Assembly (NCBI RefSeq): GCF_005795905.1
Contig: NZ_VAWE01000001.1
Coordinates: 124,001 to 188,000 of the forward strand
DNA length: 64,000 nucleotides
Direction of reading: 5' to 3'
From: Streptomyces marianii
Lineage (GTDB): Bacteria; Actinomycetota; Actinomycetes; Streptomycetales; Streptomycetaceae
In this document: positions 55,267 through 64,000 of the stretch, piece after piece
Numbering within the stretch: position 1 is the first letter of the stretch
How the letters are laid out: every line of letters starts with the position of its first letter
Program-made: the position numbers and the translations under genes
The notes under the pieces: generated by a model
Databases searched by the model: none
The model's input: only the letters and a program-made list of their open reading frames with translations
What the model was told of the DNA's origin: nothing

Positions 55267-56457
55267 TCAGGCCCCGGACAGCGCCTCGGTCGGGGGCAGT
55301 CGGGAGGCCCGTACGGCCGGGTAGAGGCCGGCCAGGGCGCCGATCGCGAGGGTGGCGAGCAGGCCGCCGACCATCGCCCAGGCTGGGACGACGGCCGGCC
55401 AGCCCTGGGAGAGGGCGTAGACGGCGGTGACGGCCGCCCCGATGACGACTCCGGCGATCCCGCCGATGCCCGCCAGCAGTTGGGACTCCGCGAGGAACTG
55501 CGTGCGGATGTTGCCGCGCCGTGCGCCGAGGGCGCGGCGCAGGCCGATCTCGGCGCGGCGTTCCAGGACGGAGATGACCATGGTGTTGGCCACGCCGACC
55601 CCGCCGACGAGGAGGGCGACCCCGCCGAGGCCGAGCATCAGGCCGGTGAAGGCCTCGTCGGTGGCGCCCTTGGCGGCGAGGGCGTCCGAGGGGCGGCTGA
55701 CGAGCACTTCGGTGGGTGCCTCGGGGTTGACGGTGGCGGCGAGGACCTCGCGCACCGCTGTGACGGCGCTGTCGGTGGTGCGGACGTAGAGCGTGGTGGG
55801 GTGTCCGTCGAAGGCGAGGTGCCGCTTGGCGATGTCCCAGCCGACGAGTGCGCTGTCGTCAAGCTCGGGTGCCAGGGCCACCTCGTCGAGGATGCCGACG
55901 ACGCTGAACCACTGGCCGCCGAGCCATACCTGGGAGTCGGGGCTGATGCTGCCGATGCCCAGCCGGTCGGCGGCGCTTGCGCCAAGCACAGCGGCCGGGT
56001 ATCCGGAGGTGGCGCGGTTGAGCCACGTGCCGCGGGCGAGTGTGCCGCCGACGGTGTCCAGGAGGTCGAGGCGGGTGGCCCGAACGCTGATGCTGCCGTT
56101 TTCGGCGGCCGGGATGCGGTCGTTGCGGTAGACGTACGCCTTGACCTTGCCGGTGCCGGTCGCGGACTCGACCGGGGCGATGCGGCCGGCCATGTCGATG
56201 GAGCGTTCGGGGAGCTTGGCCTCGCCGCCGGTGAAGGTCCGGCCTGGGGCCGCGGTGAGGAGGTTGGTGCCGAGGCGGTCGAGGGTGCGCTGCAGTTCGG
56301 CGTGGCTGGAGGTGGAGATGCCCACGACGCCGATCATCGCCGCGATGCCGATGGCGATGCCGAGCGCGGACAGGAAGACCCGCAGCGGGCGGGCGCGCAG
56401 TCCAGAGGCTCCGACGCGGACGACGTCGCGCGTGTTCATGCGAGAGACCTTCAGCAC
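55267..56457 (-). CDS. MacB-type ABC efflux permease
   Basis: 396 aa. First membrane helix near residues 20-45 ([20 protein letters not shown]), a large extracellular MacB_PCD domain to ~275, then three helices from [20 protein letters not shown] with the FtsX signature [20 protein letters not shown]. The GTG start 56457 overlaps the ATPase stop by 7 bases (ATG 56439 is also possible). With the ATPase and the adaptor upstream it forms a tripartite-like efflux or lipoprotein-linked system. Confidence 0.9.
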   Translation of the reverse strand: MLKVSRMNTRDVVRVGASGLRARPLRVFLSALGIAIGIAAMIGVVGISTSSHAELQRTLDRLGTNLLTAAPGRTFTGGEAKLPERSIDMAGRIAPVESATGTGKVKAYVYRNDRIPAAENGSISVRATRLDLLDTVGGTLARGTWLNRATSGYPAAVLGASAADRLGIGSISPDSQVWLGGQWFSVVGILDEVALAPELDDSALVGWDIAKRHLAFDGHPTTLYVRTTDSAVTAVREVLAATVNPEAPTEVLVSRPSDALAAKGATDEAFTGLMLGLGGVALLVGGVGVANTMVISVLERRAEIGLRRALGARRGNIRTQFLAESQLLAGIGGIAGVVIGAAVTAVYALSQGWPAVVPAWAMVGGLLATLAIGALAGLYPAVRASRLPPTEALSGA

Positions 56458-57176
56458 GGCGACACCGCCTGGGCGCCGGCCGGGGCGCTTTGCTCGGAAC
56501 CGGGCGCGGAGTCGTGCACGATGCGTCCGTCGCGCACGTGGACCTGGCGGGGCAGGGAGGCGGCGATCTCCCGGTCGTGGGTGATGATCACTACGGTGGT
56601 GCCCTCGGCGTTCAGGGCACGCAGCAGGTTCATCACGGTGGTTCCGGAACGGGAGTCCAGGGCCCCGGTCGGCTCGTCCGCGAGGAGCAGGCTCGGCCCG
56701 CCCACCAGGGCGCGGGCGATGGCGACACGCTGCTTCTCGCCGCCGGACAGCTCGTGGGGCCGGTGGTAGACGCGGTGGCCGAGGCCGACCCGTTCCAGGG
56801 CTGTCCGGGCGGCGACGCGGCGCTGGGCGAGCGGGATGCCCGCGTACAGCAGGCCTTCGGCGACGTTGTCGAGGGCGCGGACGCCCGCGGTGAGGTGGAA
56901 GTGCTGGAAGACGAAGCCGATGTGGAGCGCGCGCAGCGCGGACAGTTCCCGGTCGCCGAGGGTGGCGACGTCGTGGCCGTCGACGGTGACGGTGCCGTGG
57001 TCGGGCCGGTCGAGGCTGCCGATCATGTTGAGGAGGGTCGATTTGCCTGACCCGGAGGGGCCGACGATGGCGACCAGTTCGCCGCGGCGGATGTCGAGGC
57101 TGACGCCGTCGAGGGCGGTGACGCCCCCGGGGTAGGAGCGGGTGATGCGGTCAAGGCGCACGACGGTGGAGGTCAT
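56451..57176 (-). CDS. MacB-type ABC ATPase
   Basis: 241 aa. Walker [18 protein letters not shown] near residues 36-52, Q-loop [11 protein letters not shown], signature [18 protein letters not shown], Walker [14 protein letters not shown] and switch His in [20 protein letters not shown] is typical of the LolD/MacB group that powers mechanotransmission rather than transport through the membrane. The start overlaps the stop of the adaptor gene (ATGA at 57173-57176). Confidence 0.95.
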   Translation of the reverse strand: MTSTVVRLDRITRSYPGGVTALDGVSLDIRRGELVAIVGPSGSGKSTLLNMIGSLDRPDHGTVTVDGHDVATLGDRELSALRALHIGFVFQHFHLTAGVRALDNVAEGLLYAGIPLAQRRVAARTALERVGLGHRVYHRPHELSGGEKQRVAIARALVGGPSLLLADEPTGALDSRSGTTVMNLLRALNAEGTTVVIITHDREIAASLPRQVHVRDGRIVHDSAPGSEQSAPAGAQAVSPC

Positions 57177-58411
57177 CGGGGCACCCCGACCTTGTCTCCC
57201 GCCTTCAGTCCGGCGCCGGTGATCTCGACCCTGCCGTTGGCGAACATTCCCGTCTTCACCGCGATGGTGGTGGTGACGGAGCCCTTGACGACTTGGACGC
57301 CGTAGCCGCCCTCCGACAGGGCGAGGAGTGCGGATATGGGCACGGTCAGCACGTCCTTCTTCCTCTCGGCGGTGATCTCCACGTCGACGGGCGCGCCGTC
57401 GTAGCTGCCGAGCTTGTCCTTGTCCTTGTCGTCGATCCGGACGGTGACCTTGATGACGGTCCTGCCGTCGTCCCCTCCCGGGCCGCCCCCGCCGGACTCG
57501 GTGCTCGCCACCTTGCCGACGGATGTGACGGTGCCGGCCGCGCGCGCCCCGTCGGGCAGGACGACGGCCACCCCGTCGCCGCGGCGCACGAGGTTCTGCT
57601 TCTTGGCATCGAGGTCGATGACGACCAGCCGGCCGGTGCTGGTGTACGTCAGGACGGGTGAGCCGGGCCGGAGGGGCTCGCCCGGCTTCACCTCGTGGCC
57701 GGTGACGCGTATCTTGTCGCCGGCGACGACCAGGTCTGCGGGTTCGACGGTGCCCGTCTGCGGCACGCCGAGTCTCTTCTGCCAGCGCTTGACAGCCGCT
57801 GCGGTCTTGTCGGAGTACTCCTCGTCGGCAGTGAAGCCGGTGTATCCGAGGGCGGCCAGGGCACGTTCCACCTCGGCAGCGTCGGGGCCTTTCGTGCCGG
57901 GGCGCAGTGCGCGGTAGAGCGGGGTGTCGCCGTAGATGAGGGGGACGGGCCGCCCGTCGACCTTGAAGGCGTTCTGGCCCTGCGCGACGGTGGCGCCGGG
58001 TTTCGGCATCCAGGTCACGGTGCCCGATGCGCCGCTCAGCAGGGGCTGTTTGTCGCCGTAGCCGAGGCTGCCGGTGACGGTGTCCTGGCGGGCGAGGTCG
58101 GAGCGGGTCACGGTGGCGGTCGCCGGTGGCAGGCCGCTGCCCTTGTCGGTTTTCCCGCCGTCGTCGCCGGCGCCGTACGCCACCACGCCGGCGGTACCCA
58201 GCACGACCGCGACCGCAACCGCGACGAGGGCGGCGGCGGTGCGGGGGCGGCGGTTGCGTGGCGGCCCCTGCGGCGTGTCGTCGGGAGACGTGTCCGGCGG
58301 GTTGTGTGCGGGTGTCGGCGCTGGGTCCGCCGGAGTGGTGAGGCGGTCGGTGCGGTCCGGCCGGTCGTCGGTGGTGCCGGGGGTGTGCGTCATGCCGTCG
58401 CCGCCCGTCAC
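57173..58411 (-). CDS. Efflux adaptor (HlyD/RND-like) with peptidoglycan-binding domain
   Basis: 412 aa from GTG 58411, whose GTGA overlaps the stop of the lipoprotein gene (ATG 58393 also possible). A Pro/Thr-rich cytoplasmic N-terminus is followed by one membrane helix ([20 protein letters not shown]), an alpha/beta adaptor domain, a peptidoglycan-binding domain ([32 protein letters not shown]) and a beta-barrel ending [16 protein letters not shown]. It links the ABC pump to the cell wall; substrate not predictable. Confidence 0.9.
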   Translation of the reverse strand: MTGGDGMTHTPGTTDDRPDRTDRLTTPADPAPTPAHNPPDTSPDDTPQGPPRNRRPRTAAALVAVAVAVVLGTAGVVAYGAGDDGGKTDKGSGLPPATATVTRSDLARQDTVTGSLGYGDKQPLLSGASGTVTWMPKPGATVAQGQNAFKVDGRPVPLIYGDTPLYRALRPGTKGPDAAEVERALAALGYTGFTADEEYSDKTAAAVKRWQKRLGVPQTGTVEPADLVVAGDKIRVTGHEVKPGEPLRPGSPVLTYTSTGRLVVIDLDAKKQNLVRRGDGVAVVLPDGARAAGTVTSVGKVASTESGGGGPGGDDGRTVIKVTVRIDDKDKDKLGSYDGAPVDVEITAERKKDVLTVPISALLALSEGGYGVQVVKGSVTTTIAVKTGMFANGRVEITGAGLKAGDKVGVPR

Positions 58412-58920
58412 CGCTGGGAGGCGGGGTTGACGTCCTTGCACTTCTCCGCAGCGGCCCGGAGCTTGTCCATGTCCTTCATGGCGTTCTGGTCGACCGGCAG
58501 GCCACCTGTCTCCGGGTCGGGGTCCGGGGCGTCGTAGCCGTTGGCGCGCAGGCACTTGACGTACTCGCGTGCCTGGGCGAGCTGCTTCGCGTCGGGCTTG
58601 TCCTGCATGTCCTGCGCGGTGGGTGCGAACTCCTTGCACGCCGCGAGCGCGGCCTCCACTTCCTCGGGCGAGGCGGTCTGCTCGGGCGCATCCTCGCCGG
58701 CCTTTCCGCCGACCGGCGCCACACCTCGCTCGGCGAGGCAGGCGGTGTACTTCTTGTTCTTCTCGGCGGGGGTGAGTTGCTGTTCGCCCTTCTGCTTGTC
58801 ACCGCCCGCGGAGGCGACGCTGTCGTCTCCGCCGTTGTCGCCCCCGCAGGCGGCGAGCACGAGGCTCATCAGCGGTACGGCGGCCAGCAGGCCCCAGCGA
58901 GTACGCGAAGTGGTACGCAT
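58408..58920 (-). CDS. Lipoprotein, first gene of the efflux operon
   Basis: 170 aa. Signal peptide with lipobox LAACGG at residues ~22-27 (Cys lipidated), then a polar, helical domain with paired Cys ([39 protein letters not shown]). Similar lipoproteins precede MacB-type operons in Streptomyces; role unknown. Its stop overlaps the adaptor gene. The operon order is lipoprotein, adaptor, ATPase, permease. It is divergent from the two-component genes, which probably regulate it. Confidence 0.85.
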   Translation of the reverse strand: MRTTSRTRWGLLAAVPLMSLVLAACGGDNGGDDSVASAGGDKQKGEQQLTPAEKNKKYTACLAERGVAPVGGKAGEDAPEQTASPEEVEAALAACKEFAPTAQDMQDKPDAKQLAQAREYVKCLRANGYDAPDPDPETGGLPVDQNAMKDMDKLRAAAEKCKDVNPASQR

Positions 58921-59050
58921 GCGCTCAACAATCTCTTCCGCGACGGGCGTCTCCCGGCGTCGGGGACCAGTAGAGGTGGGGCCCGGTATCCCCGGCGTAA
59001 CCGGATGCGTTTACGTTCCGGTTATCCGCGCCTCTGCCATCCTGTGCGGC

Positions 59051-59707
59051 ATGAGAGTGCTGATCGCCGAGGACGAGCGCATGCTGGCCGACGCCCTCGC
59101 CGAGGGACTGCGCGAGGAGGCGTTCGCCGTCGACCTGGTGCACGACGGCGACTCCGCCCTGGAACGCCTCTCCGTGCACGACTACGACGTGCTCCTGCTG
59201 GACCGCGATCTGCCGGTGGTGCACGGCGACGAGGTGTGCCGGGCCGTCATGGAGTCCGGCGGCAGCACCCGGGTCCTGATGATCACCGCCGCCTCCGACG
59301 TGCCCTCCCGCATCGACGGTCTCGCCCTGGGCGCCGACGACTACCTCCCCAAGCCGTTCGCCTTCGAGGAACTCGTCGCCCGCGTGCACGCCTTGGCCCG
59401 CCGCGCCCGGCCTGCGGGCCCGCCCTCCTACGAGCGAGCCGGGCTGCGGATGGAGACCGCTCGCCGCGAGGTCTACCGCGACGGACGCCACGTGCCCCTG
59501 GCACGCAAGGAGTTCGCCGTCCTTCTGGAACTGCTCCGGGCGGACGGCGCGGTCGTCTCGGCCGAGGAGCTGCTGGAGCGGGCGTGGGACGAGCACATCG
59601 ACCCCTTCACCAACGTCGTCCGCGTGACGGTGATGAAACTGCGCAAGAAGCTCGGGCAGCCGCAGGTCGTCCTGACCGTCCCGGGCGCGGGGTACCGGAT
59701 CCCGTGA
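59051..59707 (+). CDS. OmpR-family response regulator
   Basis: 218 aa from ATG 59051. Receiver domain: VLIAEDERMLADALAEGL, phospho-acceptor Asp in DYDVLLLDRDLPVVHGD, MITAASD and the Lys in DYLPKPFAFEEL. C-terminal winged helix with ARKEFAVLLELLRADG and NVVRVTVMKLRKKLG. Its stop overlaps the kinase start (GTGA). The divergent efflux operon is the likely regulon; the 130-bp gap to 58920 should hold both promoters. Confidence 0.95.
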   Translation: MRVLIAEDERMLADALAEGLREEAFAVDLVHDGDSALERLSVHDYDVLLLDRDLPVVHGDEVCRAVMESGGSTRVLMITAASDVPSRIDGLALGADDYLPKPFAFEELVARVHALARRARPAGPPSYERAGLRMETARREVYRDGRHVPLARKEFAVLLELLRADGAVVSAEELLERAWDEHIDPFTNVVRVTVMKLRKKLGQPQVVLTVPGAGYRIP

Positions 59708-60981
59708 GGCTCCTCGCGCGGGCGGCGCGACTGCCGCAGCCGCCCATTCGCATCCGGCTGACGCTCCTGTACGGCACGTTGTTCATGGCCTGCGGAGGGA
59801 TTCTGCTCGGCGTGACCTACCTGCTGCTCGAAGCGGGGCTGGCCGAACGGTTCCAGGCGGCGGGGGCCCTGTATGTCACCAAGGAGGGCGGGATCACCCC
59901 GGTGCCCGAAGCCTCACTTGACCCCCTAGAGCAGGACCTCCGCGCCAGCCAGGCGGCCGGCAGCACCGGACTGCGTGAGCTGGAGGAGGGCTACCGGGCC
60001 GTGGCCCTGCAGTCCCTGCTGCGCCAGGGCGCCCTCGCGCTGGGCGTACTCACGGTCGTGGCGACGTTCTTCGGCTATCTGATGGCCGGCCGGGTGCTGC
60101 GCCCCCTGGACCGGATCGCGCAGACCGCGCAGCGTATCGCCTCCCGCGGCGACCTCGCCGAGCGGCTGGCGTTCACCGGTCCCCGCGACGAGGTCACCCG
60201 GCTCGCCGACACCTTCGACACGATGATGGGGCGCCTGGAGAAGTCCTTCCAGGACCAGCAGCGCTTCATCGCCGACGCCTCCCACGAACTGCGCACGCCT
60301 CTCGCCATCAACCGCACCCTCATCGAGGTGGCCCTGCGCCGCAGGACGGCCACCGAGGACACCCGGCGCCTGGGTGTCTCCCTGCTCACCGTCAACGAAC
60401 GCAACGAACGCCTGATCAACGGCCTCCTTGCCCTGTCCAAGGGGGAGGCGGGAGTCGCCGACTGCACGCCCGTCGACCTCGCCGCGCTCACTCGTCACAC
60501 CGCCGAGTTGCACCGGCCGCAGGCGGACGCGGCAGGCATCGGTCTGCGGCTGGAGCTCCGACCGGCGACCGCCTCGGGCAACGCCGTGATGGTGGAGCGC
60601 ATCATCCACAACCTGCTGGAGAATGCGGTCCGTTACAACGGGCCGCACGGCTGGGTCCGCCTCGCCACCGGCACCGCCCCGGACGGCGGCGCCGCTCTCA
60701 CGGTCGAGAACACCGGCCCCGTGGTCGCGGACCAAGACATCGAGGCGCTCTTCCAGCCCTTCCGGCGTCTGGCAGCGGACCGCACCGACTCCGAGCGGGG
60801 CTCGGGCCTGGGACTGGCAATCGTCCGGGCCATCGCGCGCTCCCACGGCGGCGAGGTCACGGCGCTTCCACGCAAGCACGGCGGGCTCATCGTCACCGCC
60901 GCACTCCCCCGTTGGGTCCCGCCCCCGTACCGCGGCGGCCACCGCGGTACGGGGGCGGGCGACACAGACAGCGCCCGGTGA
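59704..60981 (+). CDS. Sensor histidine kinase
   Basis: 425 aa from GTG 59704. Two membrane helices (TLLYGTLFMACGGILLGVTY; GALALGVLTVVATFFGYLMA) enclose a short extracellular loop of about 70 residues, so the sensor is small. HAMP domain, then the phospho-acceptor His in FIADASHELRTPLAINR, N-box NLLENAVRYNGP, G1 in ALTVENTGPVV and G2 SERGSGLGLAIVRAIARSHG. The last ~15 residues are encoded by the terminator-like hairpin (60918-60959), a compact 3' end. Confidence 0.95.
   Translation: MRLLARAARLPQPPIRIRLTLLYGTLFMACGGILLGVTYLLLEAGLAERFQAAGALYVTKEGGITPVPEASLDPLEQDLRASQAAGSTGLRELEEGYRAVALQSLLRQGALALGVLTVVATFFGYLMAGRVLRPLDRIAQTAQRIASRGDLAERLAFTGPRDEVTRLADTFDTMMGRLEKSFQDQQRFIADASHELRTPLAINRTLIEVALRRRTATEDTRRLGVSLLTVNERNERLINGLLALSKGEAGVADCTPVDLAALTRHTAELHRPQADAAGIGLRLELRPATASGNAVMVERIIHNLLENAVRYNGPHGWVRLATGTAPDGGAALTVENTGPVVADQDIEALFQPFRRLAADRTDSERGSGLGLAIVRAIARSHGGEVTALPRKHGGLIVTAALPRWVPPPYRGGHRGTGAGDTDSAR
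60918..60959 (+). terminator. Strong hairpin at the 3' end of the histidine-kinase gene
   Basis: Perfect 18-bp arms (60918-60935 and 60942-60959) with a 6-base loop. There is no T-run, as is common for Streptomyces terminators. It overlaps the last codons of the kinase, so transcription probably stops right at the gene end. Confidence 0.75.
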
Positions 60982-61266
60982 AACCGGGCGACGGGCTCGT
61001 GGGGGCCACGCACCCCTTACACCGCGGCGGTAGGCGTGGCCCATTACCTTCTTCGTAGAGCCCGGTTCGGGCTCGTGGCCTCCGGGGCCCGGTATGACTC
61101 CTTGCCCCTGTCTTTGATGATCCTGGGGGTGCTGTCGCCGGTCCCGGCGGCGCCGGATGGTCGCTGATGGAAGCGTGTCCGCCGACAGGCAGGGCTGCGC
61201 AATGTGGCTGCCGATCTCCGGTGCCCGGGCGGGCCACCGGCAGTGACTCCGGGAAGGGAAAGCCCG
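60982..61266. other. Leader of the IS110 fragment (possible bridge-RNA region)
   Basis: About 285 non-coding bases before the IS110 transposase start. In IS110-group elements the non-coding end upstream of the recombinase can encode the bridge RNA that pairs with target and donor DNA. Short inverted repeats are present, but no RNA structure could be assigned by eye. Inference from family. Confidence 0.3.
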
Positions 61267-61791
61267 GTGACCAGCAACGACTTCACCACGATCGATGTGT
61301 TCTGCGCCCTGGACGTGGGCAAGTCCACCCACCATGGGACGGCCCTGCTGCGGGACGGCCGCACCGTCTTCGACAAGCCGCTGCCCAACGGCGAGCCCCA
61401 GCTGCGCGAGCTGTTCACCCGCCTGGGGCGCAAGGGAAAGGTCCTGGTCGTGGTCGACCAGCCGGCCTCCATCGGAACCCTGGCGGTGACCGTCGCCCTC
61501 GCGAGCGGATGCGACGTCGCCTACCTGCCCGGACTGTCCATGCGCAGGCTCGCCGACCTGCACCCCGGCACCGGCGAGACCGACACCCGCGACACCTACG
61601 TCATCGCCGACGCCGCCCGCACCCTGCCCCACCTGCCGCACTCCATCGAAGCCGACGAGAGCGTGCGGGCCGAACTGACCATGGTCCTGGGCCACGACGA
61701 CGACCTCGCCCAGGACGCCACCCGCACCTCCAACCGGCTGCGCGGACTGCTCACCTCCATCCACCCCGCCCTCGAACGCGTCCTGGGCTAG
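61267..61791 (+). pseudogene. IS110-family transposase, N-terminal (DEDD) fragment
   Basis: 174 codons from GTG 61267. DVFCALDVGKSTHHGTALLR gives the first Asp of the DEDD domain, LVVVDQPASIGTLAVTVALA the second region, and GETDTRDTYVIADAARTLPH the last acidic block. The frame stops with TAG after HPALERVLG, where the C-terminal catalytic-Ser domain should begin. It lacks that half, so it is inactive. Confidence 0.82.
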
Positions 61792-61819
61792 GAGCTCCGT
61801 TGCCCGAGCATTGTGTCCT

Positions 61820-62140
61820 GCAACCGCCGCTGGCGACCATCACCCGTACGGTCATAGTGGCCGCGGGTCGGTTCGCGCCGGGCCATCTGGGAGAACTGAC
61901 ACCGATCATGCCGTTCGAGCTGGTCGATGCGGTCTTGTCGGAGACACGGACCGTGCAGCGCCGGCTGCGGGACCTTCCCTCGCGGGTCGGTGTCTACTTC
62001 CTGCTGGCGATGGTCTCTTCCCCGAGGTCGGCTACCGGCTCGTGTGGGCCAAAATGACGGCTGGCCTGCCGGGGATACCGGTTGTCCGCCCGAGCACGAA
62101 GGCGCTCCGTGACCTGCGCCGAAGGCTCGGCAGCACACTG
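61820..62140 (+). pseudogene. IS4-like transposase, N-terminal fragment
   Basis: VIVAAGRFAPGHLGELTPIM, FELVDAVLSETRTVQRRLRD and VGVYFLLAM, then in another frame LVWAKMTAGLPGIPVVRPST. This is the N-terminal region found in actinobacterial IS4-family transposases, with a frameshift near 62010 and no catalytic core. Confidence 0.75.
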
Positions 62141-62513
62141 GTGCGGGTGAACCCTCATGAGCTCGGCATGCGACGGCGGGAGACAACCCGGTGGGAGGGC
62201 CCCCGATGTGATCTGGCGTCTGAGCTCCCCGGCGATTCACTCGAACTCTCGCAGCCCACAGCCGTCGTCACACGTACTGCCGGCGCTTCCTTTCGGAACC
62301 TCGCTGCCGGGCATCGACATGGCAGAGTCCTGAAGGTTCGGGAAGCCGAACCGCCGACGGGTACACGGCGGCCTCGAACTCCACGTGATGGCGGCCAGTA
62401 GATACTCCCCGTAGGCGGCCACTTATCACCCCACCCGTGGCCGAGGGTTTCCCCGCGGACGGCCAGATATCTCCCCAGAACTGGACGGATGCCGGTCAGC
62501 GAGGCTGGCCGGT

Positions 62514-62728
62514 GTGAAGAACAGCAGGGAGATCATGGAGATCCTGGAGGTATACGACCTCACAGGCAGTTACCGAGCGGCGGCCGAGCTGGCCGGCTGC
62601 GACCACCACACGGTGGCCCGTTATGTCCAGGCTCGGGCGGGAGGGAAAGAGCCCGACCGAGCGGCAGCACCGGGCCCGCCCGATCGACGAGTACCTGCCG
62701 AAGATCGAGGAACTGGTGGTGAACTCCC
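62514..62728 (+). pseudogene. IS21-family IstA, N-terminal fragment
   Basis: SREIMEILEVYDLTGSYRAA and AELAGCDHHTVARYVQARAG are the helix-turn-helix of IstA. After about 62645 the frame shifts (SPTERQHRARPIDEYLPKIE) and the homology stops at 62728, fused in frame to an IS1634 piece. Confidence 0.8.
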
Positions 62729-63003
62729 GACCCGTCTACCACCGCCTCGAAGAACGCATCCGCGCCCACGTCGTCCTGTGCTGGCTCGCACTCCTCCTCA
62801 TTCGGATCACCGAGACCACCACCGGCGACACCTGACCGCACATCCGACGACAGCTCGACCGGCTCCATCTGGGCACCTTCACCGGCCCGACCGGAACGTT
62901 CCAGCAGGTCACCGCCTTGACCAAGGCCCAGCGAGACCTGCTCGCGAAGCTGGAGATCCCCGCCCCCAAGCAGGTCGTCGCGCTTCAGCCCGCACCCCGC
63001 TGA
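62729..63003 (+). pseudogene. IS1634-family transposase, C-terminal fragment
   Basis: PVYHRLEERIRAHVVLCWLA and LLLIRITETTTGDT, an in-frame TGA (about 62833) where Trp is expected, then LDRLHLGTFTGPTGTFQQVT and LEIPAPKQVVALQPAPR. This is the C-terminal end of an IS1634 transposase. Together with the IstA piece it forms a chimeric open frame at 62623-62835. Confidence 0.8.
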
Positions 63004-63234
63004 CCAGCACGAACGCCACCGCCTAGAGACACGCCCTCCATGCGCCACCACCCATGTCTGCGCAGGTCAGACCCAAATTCGGGCCTCCAGGCCGCTGAAT
63101 TATGTCGAACCTGGGGTTCGCATAGCGCCGGTTCGCTCCGTGGCCGGGGCCGGGGATGGCCGGGCGGGGGTCGCCGGCAGGAAGGGGGCCAGAGCGCTTC
63201 GCCGAGTCCGCCGGGCAGTCGGCGGCGGCCGGGC

Positions 63235-64000
63235 TCAGGACCCGGTGAGGGAGATCGCCAGGTCCGTGATGTTCAGCGGGAACTGGCCGACGGAGGTGGC
63301 CTGGCCGGTGAGGACGTTGATGCTGTACAGCGAGGGGGTAGCGGCGCCGTACGGCGTGAGGGTGGCGAAGGCGGCGTTGTCGACCGTCTTCCCGCCGGAC
63401 AGGGTGCTGTAGATGTCCATGCCGGCGTTGATCCCGGCGTCGATGCCGAGGCTGCCGGTGGGGGCGAGCGTGCCGTTGTTCGCCGGGGACTGGAGGACGA
63501 CCTGGTCGCTGCTCGTGTTGATGTCGACCAGTGTGGTCCCGGTCGCCGCGTTGAGGTCGTTGTTGGTGTAGGCGGCGGCCGAGACGCCCTTGGTCGTGCC
63601 CTCGACGGGCGGGGTGGTGAGGTTCAGGTCCTGGATGGTGCTGTGGTCGTTGAGATTGTGCCGCAGGTTCTGGCCGTTGTCGCTGATCACGCGCAGGCGG
63701 TCCGCCGCCGGGTTGAAGTCGACGCCGAAGTTGGCGCCGTGCAACGCGTACTGGAGCTGGGACACCTTGGTGACCACGACGTCCGCGGTGGCCGGCGGGG
63801 TCTTGATCGTGTAAATGCCGCCCTTGTTACCGACGCCGTACATCAGACCGTTCTGCACCCGGAAGTCGATACCGATCAGGCTGGTGTCGCCGCTGAGGCC
63901 GGTGACGACCCGGACCCAGTCGAGCACCTGCGGTCGGTCGGTCGTGAACGTGGCCATCAGGGTGCCGTCGCCGCTGATCCCGAACGCGCGCAGGCCGGGC
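63235..64000 (-). CDS. DUF4394 domain protein, 5' end beyond the window
   Basis: The frame is open to the window edge (PGLRAFGISGDGTLMATF at the 5' side), so the start lies outside; 255 codons are seen. Repeated strand patterns such as DRPQVLDWVRVVTGLSGDTS, IDFRVQNGLMYGVGNKGGIY, GVDFNPAADRLRVISDNGQN and PSLYSINVLTGQATSVGQFP are those of DUF4394, a seven-bladed beta-propeller-like extracellular domain. A secretion signal would be in the missing part. Function unknown. Confidence 0.85.
   Translation of the reverse strand, partial: PGLRAFGISGDGTLMATFTTDRPQVLDWVRVVTGLSGDTSLIGIDFRVQNGLMYGVGNKGGIYTIKTPPATADVVVTKVSQLQYALHGANFGVDFNPAADRLRVISDNGQNLRHNLNDHSTIQDLNLTTPPVEGTTKGVSAAAYTNNDLNAATGTTLVDINTSSDQVVLQSPANNGTLAPTGSLGIDAGINAGMDIYSTLSGGKTVDNAAFATLTPYGAATPSLYSINVLTGQATSVGQFPLNITDLAISLTGS

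Noticed and set aside
23441..61791. The two IS110 pieces (23441-24165 C-terminal, 61267-61791 N-terminal) as halves of one element split by rearrangement
   Set aside because: The linker regions do not look continuous: the N-terminal piece ends HPALERVLG, while the C-terminal piece opens NKGPVMLLTGYQTP, which I associate with different IS110 subgroups. An alignment to full elements would settle it.

Overview
The window is high-GC actinobacterial DNA that looks like Streptomyces. The evidence is strong third-position GC bias, frequent GTG starts, GTGA/ATGA stop-start overlaps, rare in-frame TTA codons, and families common in that genus (SARP, GlxA, DUF2785, DUF3817, DUF5134, DUF4394, TPR-CHAT). 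At least twelve IS copies or fragments from about ten families, many broken genes and few housekeeping genes suggest an accessory region such as a chromosome arm or a linear plasmid. Replicon type is inference. No tRNA, rRNA, CRISPR array or origin was seen.

Layout. 1-4.5 kb: DUF2785 gene (cut by the window edge), RidA, a shortened questin-oxidase-like gene, and an ArsR-type regulator overlapping an MFS exporter. 4.6-5.0 kb: dead IS3 fragment. 5.26-22.9 kb: an island resembling a biological-conflict (defence) locus. It encodes a protein with a nucleotide-cyclase-like C-terminus, a giant TPR-CHAT (caspase-like) protein, a PycTM-type membrane effector, an S-4TM putative pore-forming effector, and two large proteins sharing an APH-like kinase domain. 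One of those carries a beta-propeller, the other a STAND NTPase plus TPRs. The TPR-CHAT gene is split by an IS256-family element (9317-11235) with a 9-bp target duplication and a HAD-family passenger gene; removing the element restores one frame of about 1668 codons.

23.4-31.7 kb: IS110 and IS3 fragments, a lactate/malate dehydrogenase, an SDR, an ABC exporter, an ISL3 remnant and an intact IS30 element. 31.8-34.8 kb: coupled APH kinase and GH57 genes. 35.2-39.2 kb: a DHA2-type MFS exporter divergent from a LysR gene that is split by an intact ISAs1 element. 39.3-41.8 kb: a nucleotidyltransferase stub cut by an IS3 element, and a haloacetate-dehalogenase-like hydrolase divergent from a SARP-type regulator. 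43.9-46.2 kb: remnants of IclR, IS1182, a membrane-anchored protein and a thioesterase around a DUF5134 membrane protein.

46.2-50.2 kb: NTF2/SRPBCC gene divergent from an XRE-STAND regulator, then a deleted glycosyltransferase. 50.6-53.6 kb: overlapping small genes next to a DJ-1/PfpI gene that is divergent from a GlxA-type regulator. 53.6-60.98 kb: a frameshifted Tat-exported M28 peptidase, a MacB-type efflux operon with a lipoprotein, and a divergent two-component system closed by a strong hairpin. 61-63 kb: fragments of IS110, IS4-like, IS21 and IS1634 elements. The window ends in a DUF4394 gene.

The most notable signals are the conflict island, its in-frame TTA codon (possible bldA control), its interruption by the IS256 element with the HAD passenger, and a stem in that element's leader that pairs the transposase Shine-Dalgarno sequence. 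Family assignments come from recognising motifs; no database search was run.
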